Shown here: positions 1-10,599 of the stretch, in pieces
Layout of the letters: each line of letters opens with the position of its first letter
Numbering within the stretch: the first letter of the stretch is position 1
Origin: Ophioceras dolichostomum
Lineage: Eukaryota > Ascomycota > Sordariomycetes > Magnaporthales > Ophioceraceae
Reading direction: 5' to 3'
NCBI GenBank assembly: GCA_003049485.1
Contig: PYST01000332.1
Location: 3,736-42,477, forward strand
Length of the DNA stretch: 38,742 nucleotides
Notes under the pieces: model-generated
Seen by the model: the letters and a program-made list of their open reading frames with translations, nothing else
Told to the model about the DNA's origin: nothing
Database searches by the model: none
Translations under genes and position numbers: made by a program

Positions 1-1
1 C

Positions 2-2839
2 CTGCCACTCCCTCCCGTCGATCCGTCTCATAGACTGCCATCTTCACCAGGTGCCCTTGTCCTGACGCACGAGCAGGCCCAGCAAGCTCAGGCCCAAGCC
101 CAGAGCCAGGCCCGAGCCCTTGAGGCCGATCCCCAGGAGGTTCGGTCGGCCAAGAAGGTCCGGCGGGGCGACTCGACTACGACCCAAGAAGCAGCTCAGG
201 GGCAAACGGCCACACCTCCGCCCTCGGCAAGGAAGGGAGAGCGCAAGCTCGCCCCAAGAGTGATCACCGACAACATGCAGCATGACCACCAACAAGACTA
301 TGGAGACTTCTCGGCAGGCGCCGTGCAACACTCGCACATGAGCGCGGGCGGCTATTTGCACTCGCCGGCGGACATGTTCACTGGCTTTCCCATGTCGGCC
401 CCTGCATCGGCCCCTGCCTTCGATGCGCAAGCCTTCTGGGGGCCGGACGCCGGCGCCATGGATGGTGGGCTGAACGGCGGTATGATGAACGGCGGCATGA
501 CCGGAAGCTTGAACGGCATGGACCTGGACTTCTCGGCCGCCGGCGCCAACGCGTTCCAGATGACTAGTCCCGTTGTACCGCCTCATCACCGCGTAGCAGG
601 GTCGCTGGACTGGGGTAGGGCAAACCAGATGTTCCAGGAGACGGGAATGCTTCCCCAGCAACTGCATCAGCAGCCGCTGCAACAGCAGCAGCAGCATCAA
701 GCACAACCACAACCAGAACCTCAACAACAACATCATGGACAACAGAGCCTGCCGCAAGCCCAGCCGGTTCGGCAGCAGAGCCGCCCGCAGGCGCAGGCGG
801 CGACCCAGGCCGTACAACAGGCCGCGCCGCCAGCAAAGCGAGAGCGTCCATTGGCTCCAAAAACGATGATGCCAAACCTGGACACCTCAGCCCTTGACCA
901 GCCCATGCTCGATACTGCAACCTTCCACACCCCCATCGAGGATCCCTTCGTCACCGTCCATCCCGGTGACGGCGTGAATCCTGGCTTGCTCTTCAGCAGA
1001 CCGCCGTCCTCCAGCATGGAGGCTGCCGTCTTCAACCCGGTGCCGCAGCAGCCGCCAAGCTCCTCGGCCCCTGCCGCACCGCAAACGGTCCACCAAGAAA
1101 AGCAGCAAGAAAATGGCAACACGGCCCCGATCGGGCTAGGCATCTCCAAGGCGCCCATGCGTGCGGAGCTCCGCCGGTCAGCCAGCGTCAAGGAGCTCGG
1201 GCCTAGCAAGCAGCAGCAGTCGCAGCCGAACAGGGCGGTCGGCTCAGGCAGCTCTCCCATAAAATCCACCAGCGGCCGCCAAGGCCTATCGCGGAGCTTC
1301 AGCGAGAACCGCGGCAAGCGCACAGTCGGTCGGCCCGCGTCGCTGTCGTCCTCGTCAGCGTCCTCGACCTTGCCCGTCCTCGCCCCGGCCGTCAAGCAGC
1401 CTCCCCTCCAGCCAGCACCACTCCCCCAGCTGCAACAGCCCCAGCCCGTCCCCGGCAACCCCGGCGTCAACGCGAGCCGGCCCTCGTCGCACGGCAGCCG
1501 GTCCTCGGGACGGAACTCTCCGCCAAAAGCGCACCACCACCACCGCTTGTCCAGCCTGACGGCTATCCCCGAAGCCCGCGCGCGCGCCTCCGTCAAGCTC
1601 ACCATCGACGCCAACGGCCGCGCGCGAGTCGAGACCATCATGACGGATCCCGACAACAAGATCCTCCTCCCCGTACCACCCTCGAGCATCCAGCGTCGCC
1701 GGAGCACCCAGCCCGTCGTGTTGCCGTCCCGCAACAGCAACAACAACAGGCGTTCGGGTCGATGGGACTCGACGGACGAAGAGCGTGACCCGGATGTCGA
1801 CAACTACGATGACGACGACGACGATGAGTCGTCCACAGACGACGAGCTCATCGTCATCCCGAGCCGCAACACCTCGTTCGCGCTGCCCGACCCCCTAAAA
1901 GTATCTGGCTCGCGCGCGCGCTTCCACCGCACCGCCCCCTCGCAGCGAAGCTTCAGCGAGCACAGCACCACCAGCAGCAGCGCTTCGTTCTTCGGCGAGA
2001 TACCGCAGCAGCTCCATCATCAACAACAACAACAGCAGCTGCTGATGATGGCTGCTGACCACGACGACGATCTCGACCCTGAAAGCGAGGCCGAGACGGT
2101 CATGAACGACTCGCCCTCTGGCGCCGGCGCCGGCGACGCCGCCAGCGAGCTGGAGAAGCTGCGCCAGAGCCGCCAGACGCAACAGCAGCAGGCTGCTGGT
2201 GGTGGCAGGGAGAACCAGTTCAAGATGCAGATGGCTGCCGCCGCCGCCGGTGCGATGAAGGGACACCCTCAGCAGCAACAGCAACACCAGCAGGCGCGGT
2301 TCGCGGCGGGTCCGGTGGTCGGCACGTTTGGTGGCCGGTCACATCAGCAGCAACAGCAGCATCAGCACCAACAGACGTATCACCACCATCCCCACGGCTC
2401 AGCCGTCTCGCCCACGACGCTGACGGAGGCGAGCCTGCCCACGCCGTCGACCGACTCGCGGAGCCACGGCGGCGTGCGGTGCGTTTGCAACAGTCCTCAT
2501 GCCCACCAGGTGGGTGACGGCGGGTTTATGGTTCAGTGGTTAGTATTAGTACCAGCCAGCAGATGTCCCCCCCTCCACTCACCCCCAAAAAAGCAACAAC
2601 TCGAATATCTGTCTGTGTGTTTAACATGTTTTGTCTGTCTGTCCAGCGAATCCTGCGAGATGTGGCTGCACGGCAAGTGCATCAACATCCACAAGCGCAG
2701 CATGATGCCGTCCGTGTACATCTGCGCCTACTGCGCCCGCACGCCGCAGGGCCGGCCCGGCCGCGCCCCGTCCACATCGTCGTCGCTGCCGGCTTCGTCG
2801 CCTTTGGCGCATAAGTCGTTCCCGCAGAAGTTTAGGTGA
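2..2839 (+). CDS. Gln-rich PHD-finger protein (5' partial)
   Basis: The frame is open from the first bases of the window, so the gene begins upstream; about 909 residues are visible. I place one intron at 2539-2646 (GTTAGT...CAG). Splicing joins TG+C into the Cys of FMVQ-C-ESCEMWLHGKC and completes a C4HC3 PHD zinc finger (Cys pair codons at 2480 and 2486; last Cys at about 2732-2734). The Trp before the His is the position that in H3K4me-reading PHD fingers lines the methyl-lysine cage, so a nuclear histone-reader role is inferred, not shown. Upstream of the finger the protein is low complexity: several Gln/His runs (around 655-750, 2020-2050, 2265-2400), an acidic Asp stretch near 1800-1840, and basic Ser-rich segments. 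The finger sits almost at the C-terminus, followed by a short basic Ser/Pro tail. Similar Q-rich proteins with a C-terminal PHD are found in filamentous ascomycetes, but I know no gene name. Confidence is high for gene and finger, low for function. Confidence 0.85.
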   Translation: MPLPPVDPSHRLPSSPGALVLTHEQAQQAQAQAQSQARALEADPQEVRSAKKVRRGDSTTTQEAAQGQTATPPPSARKGERKLAPRVITDNMQHDHQQDYGDFSAGAVQHSHMSAGGYLHSPADMFTGFPMSAPASAPAFDAQAFWGPDAGAMDGGLNGGMMNGGMTGSLNGMDLDFSAAGANAFQMTSPVVPPHHRVAGSLDWGRANQMFQETGMLPQQLHQQPLQQQQQHQAQPQPEPQQQHHGQQSLPQAQPVRQQSRPQAQAATQAVQQAAPPAKRERPLAPKTMMPNLDTSALDQPMLDTATFHTPIEDPFVTVHPGDGVNPGLLFSRPPSSSMEAAVFNPVPQQPPSSSAPAAPQTVHQEKQQENGNTAPIGLGISKAPMRAELRRSASVKELGPSKQQQSQPNRAVGSGSSPIKSTSGRQGLSRSFSENRGKRTVGRPASLSSSSASSTLPVLAPAVKQPPLQPAPLPQLQQPQPVPGNPGVNASRPSSHGSRSSGRNSPPKAHHHHRLSSLTAIPEARARASVKLTIDANGRARVETIMTDPDNKILLPVPPSSIQRRRSTQPVVLPSRNSNNNRRSGRWDSTDEERDPDVDNYDDDDDDESSTDDELIVIPSRNTSFALPDPLKVSGSRARFHRTAPSQRSFSEHSTTSSSASFFGEIPQQLHHQQQQQQLLMMAADHDDDLDPESEAETVMNDSPSGAGAGDAASELEKLRQSRQTQQQQAAGGGRENQFKMQMAAAAAGAMKGHPQQQQQHQQARFAAGPVVGTFGGRSHQQQQQHQHQQTYHHHPHGSAVSPTTLTEASLPTPSTDSRSHGGVRCVCNSPHAHQVGDGGFMVQWLVLVPASRCPPLHSPPKKQQLEYLSVCLTCFVCLSSESCEMWLHGKCINIHKRSMMPSVYICAYCARTPQGRPGRAPSTSSSLPASSPLAHKSFPQKFR

Positions 2840-4765
2840 TCGATCGACCGGTCGTCCGTCAGTCGGTCGATCAGTCAGTCGGATGGCCGGTTCGGCTCGG
2901 GTTATTTGCGTTCTGCTGTGCCGTTCTGGTTTCCGCCGCTGTCCGCATCGTGTGCTGCTGCCCCATCTTTCGCCCTTGCGACGATGAGATAGGGGGGTTT
3001 CGAGACGAGGGCCGGTCGCCGCGCCCTTTCGCTGTGTCGATTATGGGTCTGTCGTTCGTCCCGGGTCCATCGCTCTGTCCCTCCGTCGTCGTTTGTCCGT
3101 TCGGGTCCAGGAATTCTTTTCCCCTTCCTGTTCTCGCATGATCCGCACCCTCTTCTTTCCTTGTCAACCTAATTCAACCCGACCGACCAACCAACCAAGC
3201 TTTTTATGATAATGTCTTTTTTTCCCCCTCATGGTCGGATTCTTTCTTCCCTAGCCTCGGCCTTTCTTGTGGCTTAATTTCCTTTTTTTTTCTTTTCTTT
3301 TTTAAAAAAAAAACTTCATGTTGCAACACCTGCCCTGTCTCTGGCATAATGAAATCTGGATTAATAGAGGGAAAACGAAAACAAGCAAGCAATGGATGAC
3401 AACGATAGCATGAGATAGGTAGTACCTGGGTGTTATATGATATGTACGGGAGGTTTCATGGGAGGCCGTGTGGAAGGAGAAGGATGGAAACTGGAACGCA
3501 AAAAAAGGGTTGTATGAGCGGAAGGAGGAAGGAGCAAGAGGCAAAAAGAAGACGACAGAACCCGCTTATGCCTGCCTTCCTCCCTAGCCTACCTTTAACT
3601 CACTTTGGCAGCGAAGGATGCCGCCACCTCCAGCAAGAAAGGAAAGTAACAAGCTCTGATTCACTTTGCTTCAGATGGTTGGCGTGTATGAATGATCCCC
3701 TGAAGCGTTGTACGTCTTGCGGGAAAGGAAAGGAAAAAATAAGCCACGACCCCATGTTTTAAAGTCATCGAGGTGCTCACGATTGTGCGGTGATGATTTG
3801 GTGATGACGTGGAGCTCCACGCAACCCTCACTCCCGACATACTGACTGATAGGCAAAGAAAGTGAGTTGCAAAAGCAGACCTGTTCAGGGGGGATGCGTC
3901 TTTTATTCTCTTCGTCCGATCTACTGCACCTCTTTTGGTTTCATTCTTCTGTATATTTTTTCTTCTTCTCCCGCCTATTCCTGGTGTGCAGGAGGGCACC
4001 AATGCATACATACATGTATTGATCTGGTTGGCTCTCACAGGCTCCGTGTTGGGCGGTTGTGGCCCCAGTTGTCCATTCATCCGCCTGTCCGACACGCCAT
4101 GCCACATGTTGTTGTTTGCAGGGTTTTCCTGAGAGATCACGGCATGCTTTGAAGGAGCTGTTGCTTCGCTGGCAGAAGCGAGAAGATCACTTCTTGCTTG
4201 GCTGGGTGGGGGAATAGATGATGGTATCGTTGGTTTGTTTTGCTCCTGAGATGCCGCCTACCAAAGAAGCTGTGTTGTTGGCTGGCGGCTATGGATTCGC
4301 GGAACGAGTCCAGCGCTTTAAATTCTGCAGCTGCACGTTCACAACTTGCCAGCCAGTGAACGAGTATGAGCACATACCACTCCGGGTCATCGGCTTCATA
4401 CACTCATGGGATATTGTCACCAGTCTACCAGTCCTGCTCTTCAGGCGAGCCCCTTCCCAGGCCAGGGGTTAAGCTGTTATCGAGAGATCTAGACCTTATC
4501 GGCGAAGCCGATCTCGGACCACGGCGCATTGGGGCTCCCGGGGGAAGGTGCGTTTGACTGCGGGGCAGCTACCCCGGATAGGAGAGCTCTTGCAATCCGG
4601 GAAGCACGAGATGCATTTCTACGAAAATATTGCGCTGGGCGAGATCTGAGCTGGATTTCTTTTTTAGTATTCTGCTTCCCAGTAGGATCCCGGTGTCTTT
4701 CTACCGTGTTCATCGTCGTCCCCAGGTCTCCTCAACGAACCTCTCTCTTCTTTGCGTATCCCAAA
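2840..4765. other. Intergenic, PHD gene to LEU2 (1.9 kb)
   Basis: This holds the presumed 3' UTR of the PHD gene and the promoter and leader of LEU2. A T-rich then A-rich tract lies at about 3279-3313. Several ORFs of 60-160 codons occur on both strands, but none resembles a known family or shows coherent splice structure. I looked for a Leu3-type CCGGNNCCGG site upstream of LEU2 and did not find a full match. No tRNA-like A/B boxes were recognised. Confidence 0.6.
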
Positions 4766-6622
4766 ATGTCATCGTTCAACATTGTGGTATTCGCTGGCGA
4801 TCATTCCGGACCGGAGGTACGTGCTGTGCAATCCAAAAGCTACCAGAGGCAGCTATCGTTTGCGAGCCGGGTGCTGAGCTAACAAGCGGTATTTTCTCCA
4901 GGTCGTGGCTGAAGCAATCAAGGTACGGATGTGTGGAAAGAAGTGGTGACCCTGCTTCGATGTCAATTGGATAAATTGGCAGACCCTGCTTCACTCACCG
5001 GGTTCAATTGGGCGAACCAAACTCCCGGAAAATAGAAAACAAGAACGCAAATAAGCCGCTTGGGTCGCTTGCTTGCCCCTTAACATCTACTTATGAATTT
5101 GCTTGTTTTTGCTATCTAGGTCCTGAAGGCAATTGAGGCTCAGAGCAAGTCAGGCGTCAAGTTCAACCTGCAGGATCACCTGCTCGGTGGTGTAAGTGGC
5201 CAACCTTCCTTTTCCCCCCTTACGATATCTACATGGCATATGCCACCACCCGCCCTACCCCCCTTGCGTCCCTATGTTGCACCACCTCATGGGCCTCTCT
5301 CCTCAGGCCGTCCTCGGATCAAGTGCTCCGTTTTACCTCCTTTCAATGACCCAGTTAAGTGAAACATAGCACTATACTCGCCGCGGTGGTTGGTGTTGTG
5401 CCGTTGTTGTGCACGAGGGTGATGTGACGAGGCCCAAAAGTCCTTGGGATCTTCGAATATCGTAGACCCCCCTAATCTCAAGTTGCCCACCCACTACTTT
5501 TCTCGGCTGCCTCTGAGAACCAGGAACTTTCACTGACGTGCAGGCACGTACGTATCATAACTTCGCCCTGGCCACAACGAAAAGGCATCCATCAATGCGC
5601 ACGGCACACCCCTGACAGACGAGGCCCTATCCGCCGCCAAGGCCGCGGACGCTATCCTGCTCGGCGCCATCGGCGGCCCAGAGTGGGGCCCATCGTCACC
5701 GGTGCGGCCCGAGCAGGGCCTCCTGAAGCTGCGCAAGGAGCTGGGCGCCTTCGGCAACCTGAGGCCCTGCTCGTTCGCGTCAGACAGCCTGGTGGACTTC
5801 TCGCCGCTCAAGGCGGAGGTGTGCCGTGGCGTGGACTTCGTCGTGGTGCGCGAGCTGACGGGCGGCATCTACTTCGGCGACCGGACCGAGGACGACGGCT
5901 CCGGGTTCGCGCTGGACACGGAGCCGTACTCGCGGCACGAGATCGAGCGCGTCGCCCGCCTGGGCGCCCGCCTCGCCCTCGCACGCGACCCGCCCGCGAG
6001 GGTCTGGTCGCTCGACAAGGCCAACGTGCTGGCCACCAGCCGGCTGTGGCGCAAGACGGTGTCGGACGTCTTCCGGGACGAGTTCCCCCAGCTGCAGCTG
6101 GACCACCACCTGATCGACTCGGCCGCCATGCTGATGGTCAAGAACCCGCGCGCGCTGAACGGCGTCGTCATCACGAGCAACCTGTTCGGCGACATCATCA
6201 GCGATGAGGCGAGCGTCATCCCCGGCAGCCTGGGCCTGTTGCCGAGTGCGAGCTTGGGAACCATCCCTGACGGCAAGAGCCGGTGCAACGGCATCTACGA
6301 GCCTATCCATGGTAAGATGAAGCGTTTGAGCTCTGGAATCATGCGCTGTGGTCTTTTGTCCGGGCTTGGTTTGACTGACACCCAATCAATAGGTTCCGCT
6401 CCCGATATCTCAGGGAAAGGCATCGTCAACCCCGTGGGAACGATCCTATCTGTGGCCATGATGCTGCGGTACTCACTACGCATGCCATCCGAGGCTGACG
6501 CGGTCGAGGCTGCCGTGAAGACCGCCATCGACTCGGGTGTACGGACCAAGGACCTCGGAGGCAACGCCGGTACCAAGGAGATGGGCGATGCTGTGGTCGC
6601 TGAGCTCTCGAAGCTGCTCTGA
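4766..6622 (+). CDS. LEU2: 3-isopropylmalate dehydrogenase
   Basis: The enzyme oxidatively decarboxylates 3-isopropylmalate with NAD+ in leucine biosynthesis. Five exons: 4766-4816, 4902-4922, 5120-5191, 5585-6311 and 6393-6622. They sum to 1101 nt, or 366 residues, which is normal for fungal Leu2. The start gives MSSFNIVVFAGDHSGPE, the usual N-terminal strand with the nucleotide-binding GDxxGPE motif. Visible landmarks are GAIGGPEWG, the RPEQGLLKLR arginine segment, ELTGGIYFG with Tyr144, LDKANVL with catalytic Lys193, SNLFGDIISDEAS with metal-binding Asp251 and Asp255, and the cofactor segment YEPIHGSAPDISGKGIVNPVGT. The last of these is formed across the final intron. Exon 2 is only 21 nt and intron 3 is unusually long (393 bp). 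Its acceptor at 5584 was chosen because it gives GGASINAHGTPL in frame. The gene converges on the DENN/DUF4484 gene 510 bp downstream. Confidence 0.96.
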
Positions 6623-7132
6623 GTGCGTAGGGAGGCGGATTTGAACGATATGTATACAGAGGGGTAAATGGGTGGCTTGTGGGCTGCTGGGCGGGGGTGG
6701 TGGTGGCATAGCTGATCATCGATGACTTTCTTCGCCTTGCTTTGCCATGTTCATAATGTCCTCAGGGGGGTTGGGTTGCCTTGACTTTGAGCTAGACAAA
6801 AGAATGGACTACACACACGCGTACTAACACGGTGTGCGATGATTCTTCTGCTTTTCAAATCCATTGGAGCGATCAGTGCTTGTCATGTTGTAGGTAGTGT
6901 GTATTAAAAATCTCTGTTAAGGAGACATCGCCTCATGTGGTAACATTCCCCCTATTACCCTGCCCTATTGACAGTCTCCCTATCTCGCCTCAGATGAACT
7001 CTTCACATAGTTTTACAACGCCCGAACAGTCCTCCATCCCGAACGAACCGAACAAATCGCTCGTGGGATGCGGTCGTTCAAACAAATACCCCAACCAGGT
7101 TCCAATTTTTGATTCATGCCAGCTTCCGAGGA
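6623..7132. other. Convergent 3' spacer, LEU2 and DENN gene
   Basis: This 510 bp lies between the stop codons of two convergent genes and must hold both 3' UTRs and polyadenylation regions. I see no coding signal, repeat or RNA gene in it. Confidence 0.6.
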
Positions 7133-9554
7133 TCAACACACCCGCAACCCACAAACCTCAACCCCCTTAGCCTCGACCTTCGCCCTCCTCGCGAAATACC
7201 GCGCCGTGACCTCCTTGACAAACTCGACATCCGCCTCGCTCCACACGTCCAGCCCCATGCGCGTGAGCGCGTCGCTGTCGACCGTGATGCCGCCACCACC
7301 TCCAAGCAAATCGTCATCGCTGCTGCTGCCACCGCTGCCACTGCCACTGCCGACGGCGCCTCTGCTACCTGCAGCTCGCCCAGCGGGACTGGCGTCCGAG
7401 TTGCCGCCGCCCCTGCCGCCCGACGAGCTGCCGCCGAGCAGAAACTCGTCGTCCGAGTCGTCGTCACCGCTCTCGACGATGTCGGCCAGCACGGCGAGGA
7501 TCTCGGTGGTGAGGCGTCGGAAGTACGCGATGATCGCAAGTTCGAGGCGCGCGCGCTCCTCTTCCTCCATGGCGGCGGTGGCGTGGCGGCGGGGTTGTTG
7601 TGGGTGGTGGTGGTGGGGTTGTGCGACGTCGACGTTCACGTCGCTGGTCGATTCGAGCTGGGAGTGGTGATGGTGCTGGTCATCACCACTGCCGCCGCCG
7701 CTGTTGGTGGTGGTGTTGCGGTGTCTCGCGCCGGCGCCGGCGCCGCCGGGGAGAGACATCACGGAGTCTGTGAGGAGGGTGGGTCTGCTGCCGCCGAGGA
7801 GCACGGCGCTGGAGCCGCCGGTGCTGCCGCGGCGCTGCGGGGACGGCGCGGTCAGGTCGGTCAGGAGCGAGGCGTCGCGGGCGGCTTCTTCCGACTCGTC
7901 GGACCGGCGCTGCTCGCCCGCGCTGGCCCACCACATGAAGCCGCTGTAGGCTAGTGCGGCCCATGTGGTGGGCTCGACGACGTTCTCGGCTGCGTCGGCG
8001 AAGAGCGGGTCGGCCTCCCGCATGATCGACATGCCTGAGGACGTGCCGGGCCGCTGTAGTGCTGCTGGTTGCTTAGGCGTCCCGGGCCGGTTCCGCGAGC
8101 CGGGACGCAACGGACTGCTGGTGCCGGGGATGCCGCCGCCGCCGCCACCGGAACTCGCAAGGCCTGTGGTTGGGGGTGACAGGGCGGTGGTGTTCATGGT
8201 GGCCGCCATGCGCGCCAGCCCAGCGGTCATGTTACGGAAGCGCCGCAGGTCGCGCTGCGTGGCGCGGACGCGCACGCCGCCGCGCAGCTCGACGGTCGGC
8301 CAGACGCGCTCCCTCGCGCCCGAGGCGTGCGGCGGCGGCATGGTGATCAGCATGTCCCACAGGTCGTCCTTCATGGCCAGGATGCTGTCGGTCGTGCAGG
8401 CCACCCAGCCCGACCCTGCCTCGTCCTGGCTCGGGTCGGTGGAGACTACCGACCTGTTGCTCCCTGCGCGACGGCGGCGCTTGGCCGCGGCGGCGGCCTG
8501 GTCTTCGAGGAGGAAGGGGATGTCGTGCACGCCGATGGTGAAGAGGGGGCGTAGGCGCTGGGAGGGGGCGCTGGAATCGAGAAGCTCGAAGACGGATAGG
8601 GGGATGTTTGACAGTACAGAGATATCGTACACTAAACGTATTGTGAGATACACGGTTAGGAAAGGACTGGCTGGCCTAAGGCAAGTGTGGGAAGAGCGGA
8701 ATGACTGACCATAATTACACACTTCATGCACTGGCGCATGGGTAGAGATTAAGATTCTTCTGCGTAGCAGGGCGGCGCGGTGTATGGGGAATATTAGAGG
8801 GCCGAAGGTGTCCAACAGAGACGTGAGGCTCCATGCGGGATGGAAGGGCGAGAGCCTGTGGCCAGGTGGGATGAGGGCGTTTCCATCCGAAGCGGAGCGT
8901 TTCCTCGAGTGGCCCTTCGCTCCTGCAGCGACGGACTGAAACGTGGCTGATGGCGAGCTCAACGGAGAGTCTTTCAGGGGCTCGACGTCTGCGGTTGAGG
9001 CGGGCGCCCTGTTCTTTCCCCAGTATTCCTCGAGCATCCCTGTTTCTTTTCGGTCCGCTGCGAGTTTCCTGAAGAGAGTGAGGTGTCAGCGAGTTACTCC
9101 GTAGGTGCGTGGTGCGATGGGTGGGTGGGAGATTGATATTGACGTACTCGGCCATGTCTCTTAGCCCCTCGGCGTGCCTCCAGGACCGACCTAGACGGCC
9201 ATAGCTGAGTGGCACAAGCACGCCGACAGCGATCATGCGAGCATGGCGGGCCTCTTCCTCGTCCGTCGGCGCGTTGACGAAGGCGCTCAGGCCGGCATAT
9301 CCGCCTTCGTGGATGAAGTATATCAGGTCTTCAGACACAGTGTGGAGGCCGGATGGCAGACTTTTGTATTCCACGACTCCTTCAAGTTCCAAGCCCGGCA
9401 CAGCTTGCTTCCACACGATCGTGTAGCCGGCCTTGACATCGAAGTCGATGAGGAACAGCGCCGAGATGGGTGGGAGGTCTGGGAGCACGGCTGCTGATGG
9501 GGGTGGAGGTCGGACCGAGAGGGGTGGTCGGGCGTCCCCTGAGCGCGACGCCAT
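7133..9554 (-). CDS. DENN-type LCHN/DUF4484 domain protein
   Basis: Exons on the minus strand are 9554-9148, 9068-8710 and 8631-7133, giving 2265 nt and 754 residues. Splicing restores GLRDMAE-KLAADRK and APVHEVCNY-VYDISVLSN. The N-terminal half has longin/DENN-like strands (SALFLIDFDVKAGYTIVWK, residues about 31-49). It also has the strongly conserved family block around residues 217-297 (LLDTFGPLIFPIHRAALLRRR, ISTHAPVHEV, LFTIGVHDIPFL). The C-terminus matches the DUF4484 ending: an AIIAYFRRLTTEIL helix, then LTRMGLDVWSEADVEFVKEV and CGLRVC at the stop. The family belongs with yeast Avl9/Anr2 and animal DENND11 (LCHN). Members are linked to membrane traffic and may act on Rab GTPases, but the precise role is unproven. 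Gly/Ser/His-rich low-complexity inserts separate the conserved parts (roughly 8130-7290). The start is the first ATG of the open frame and precedes the conserved strand by about 30 residues. The gene is divergent from KRE33. Confidence 0.88.
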
Positions 9555-10599
9555 TGTTGCGCAGGTGGTGGTGGTAGTAGTGAGAGTTTGTGGTCGACAG
9601 AAGAGAGTAATGGGTTGGAGTCGGGGTCGGGGTTCGCGGTCAACGGTAACGGTCGACGCGACGGGGGATGGAATACCTGTTCACGCTCGCTGTTCGACGA
9701 ACATCATCGGCGTTGGGAATTGGGAGGGACACGCAACAGCTCGATGGACCCAAATATTCTGCAGAGTGAATGATCGAAGACTTCAGTAAGTCAATCAATC
9801 GACCGTCTTTGAAGCAAAGTTCAAGCTCAAATTGAGAGGTGCAATGCCATACGAGGGGTGCAGTGGGATTTTGTTTGTTGAAAAGTCGCCTAAATGGTCA
9901 CTGCAGAAAATGTAATGTTGCCTTGTCCTCGAGGGTCTGAGCATATCACGCCAGAGCCAGCGATACGAGGATGGGACATCGGATAAGGATTCGGGAGCAA
10001 CGCCGAGCGGCACAACGAGCTGTTGAGGGAAAGGACCTACAGCCCGCTACTGGAAGGAGCGATGTCCACGTGAGACGAAGCTGTGAGATGTCCGAATCTT
10101 TTATTCTATCATTCTCTTGACATGAATCTCGAAAGGTCAAGTTTAGGTGTCCCCTGGCTGCCACTCCGATGACGAACTCTGTCCAAACAAATGACCTCAC
10201 GGACCAAGACCAGATTGCCGATCAAATTTTGGACGGCCAGCTTTCGAACTGCGGGGATGAGGCTCGCTTGTTGGCGGCAATATGGCGCTCAACGACCTCC
10301 CTATAGGATGTGCATACATCTACATGCGCGTATTTTCCTCGTGAACCCTCCATTTCAACCGGCGAAATCTCGATGTCTTCATGACAGCAGCTAGCTCAGC
10401 TGAACTGACATGATCCCCTGATATGAACCCCACATTCGACAATCGACATGGGGTAGCCTTGGCGCAGTGGGGAAGGTGGGTGACTTAATCTTCACCGCCC
10501 GGCAGAACAGAAGCTATTTTCCAAAATTTTGGATGCGCCGCGAAGCATCATTGTGATGTCCGTTCCCAGTCTTCGTTGTTGGCACAGACAAGGTTCAAG
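9555..10599. other. Divergent promoter region, DENN gene and KRE33
   Basis: This 1045 bp lies between two start codons facing away from each other, so it carries both promoters. Small ORFs here look like chance. The one conspicuous element is a 12-bp palindrome at 10521-10532, annotated separately. I see no tRNA or mobile element. Confidence 0.6.
10521..10532. promoter_or_regulatory. RRPE-like palindrome upstream of KRE33
   Basis: CCAAAATTTTGG is a perfect 12-bp palindrome ending 67 bp before the KRE33 ATG. Its core AAAATTTT matches the heart of the ribosomal-RNA-processing element (AAAAATTTT) known from yeast ribosome-biogenesis promoters, and KRE33 is such a gene. A weaker similar string (CAAATTTTGG) occurs near 10224. 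No PAC partner motif was found nearby, so assignment as a functional site is inference. Confidence 0.3.

Noticed and set aside
733..1803. 356-codon minus-strand ORF opposite the PHD gene
   Set aside because: It is an antisense shadow of the GC-rich, stop-poor coding strand; its composition mirrors the Gln/Ser-rich gene and no family is recognisable.
4999..5018. GGTTCAATTGGGCGAACC-like string in LEU2 intron 2
   Set aside because: It superficially recalls a tRNA B box, but no A box or cloverleaf can be built around it.
5780..6385. 201-codon minus-strand ORF over LEU2
   Set aside because: It lies antisense to conserved LEU2 exon 4, with an Arg/Ala/Val-biased composition typical of shadow frames.
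7109..7954. 281-codon plus-strand ORF over the DENN gene
   Set aside because: It is opposite the low-complexity C-terminal half of a well supported gene, with no independent features.
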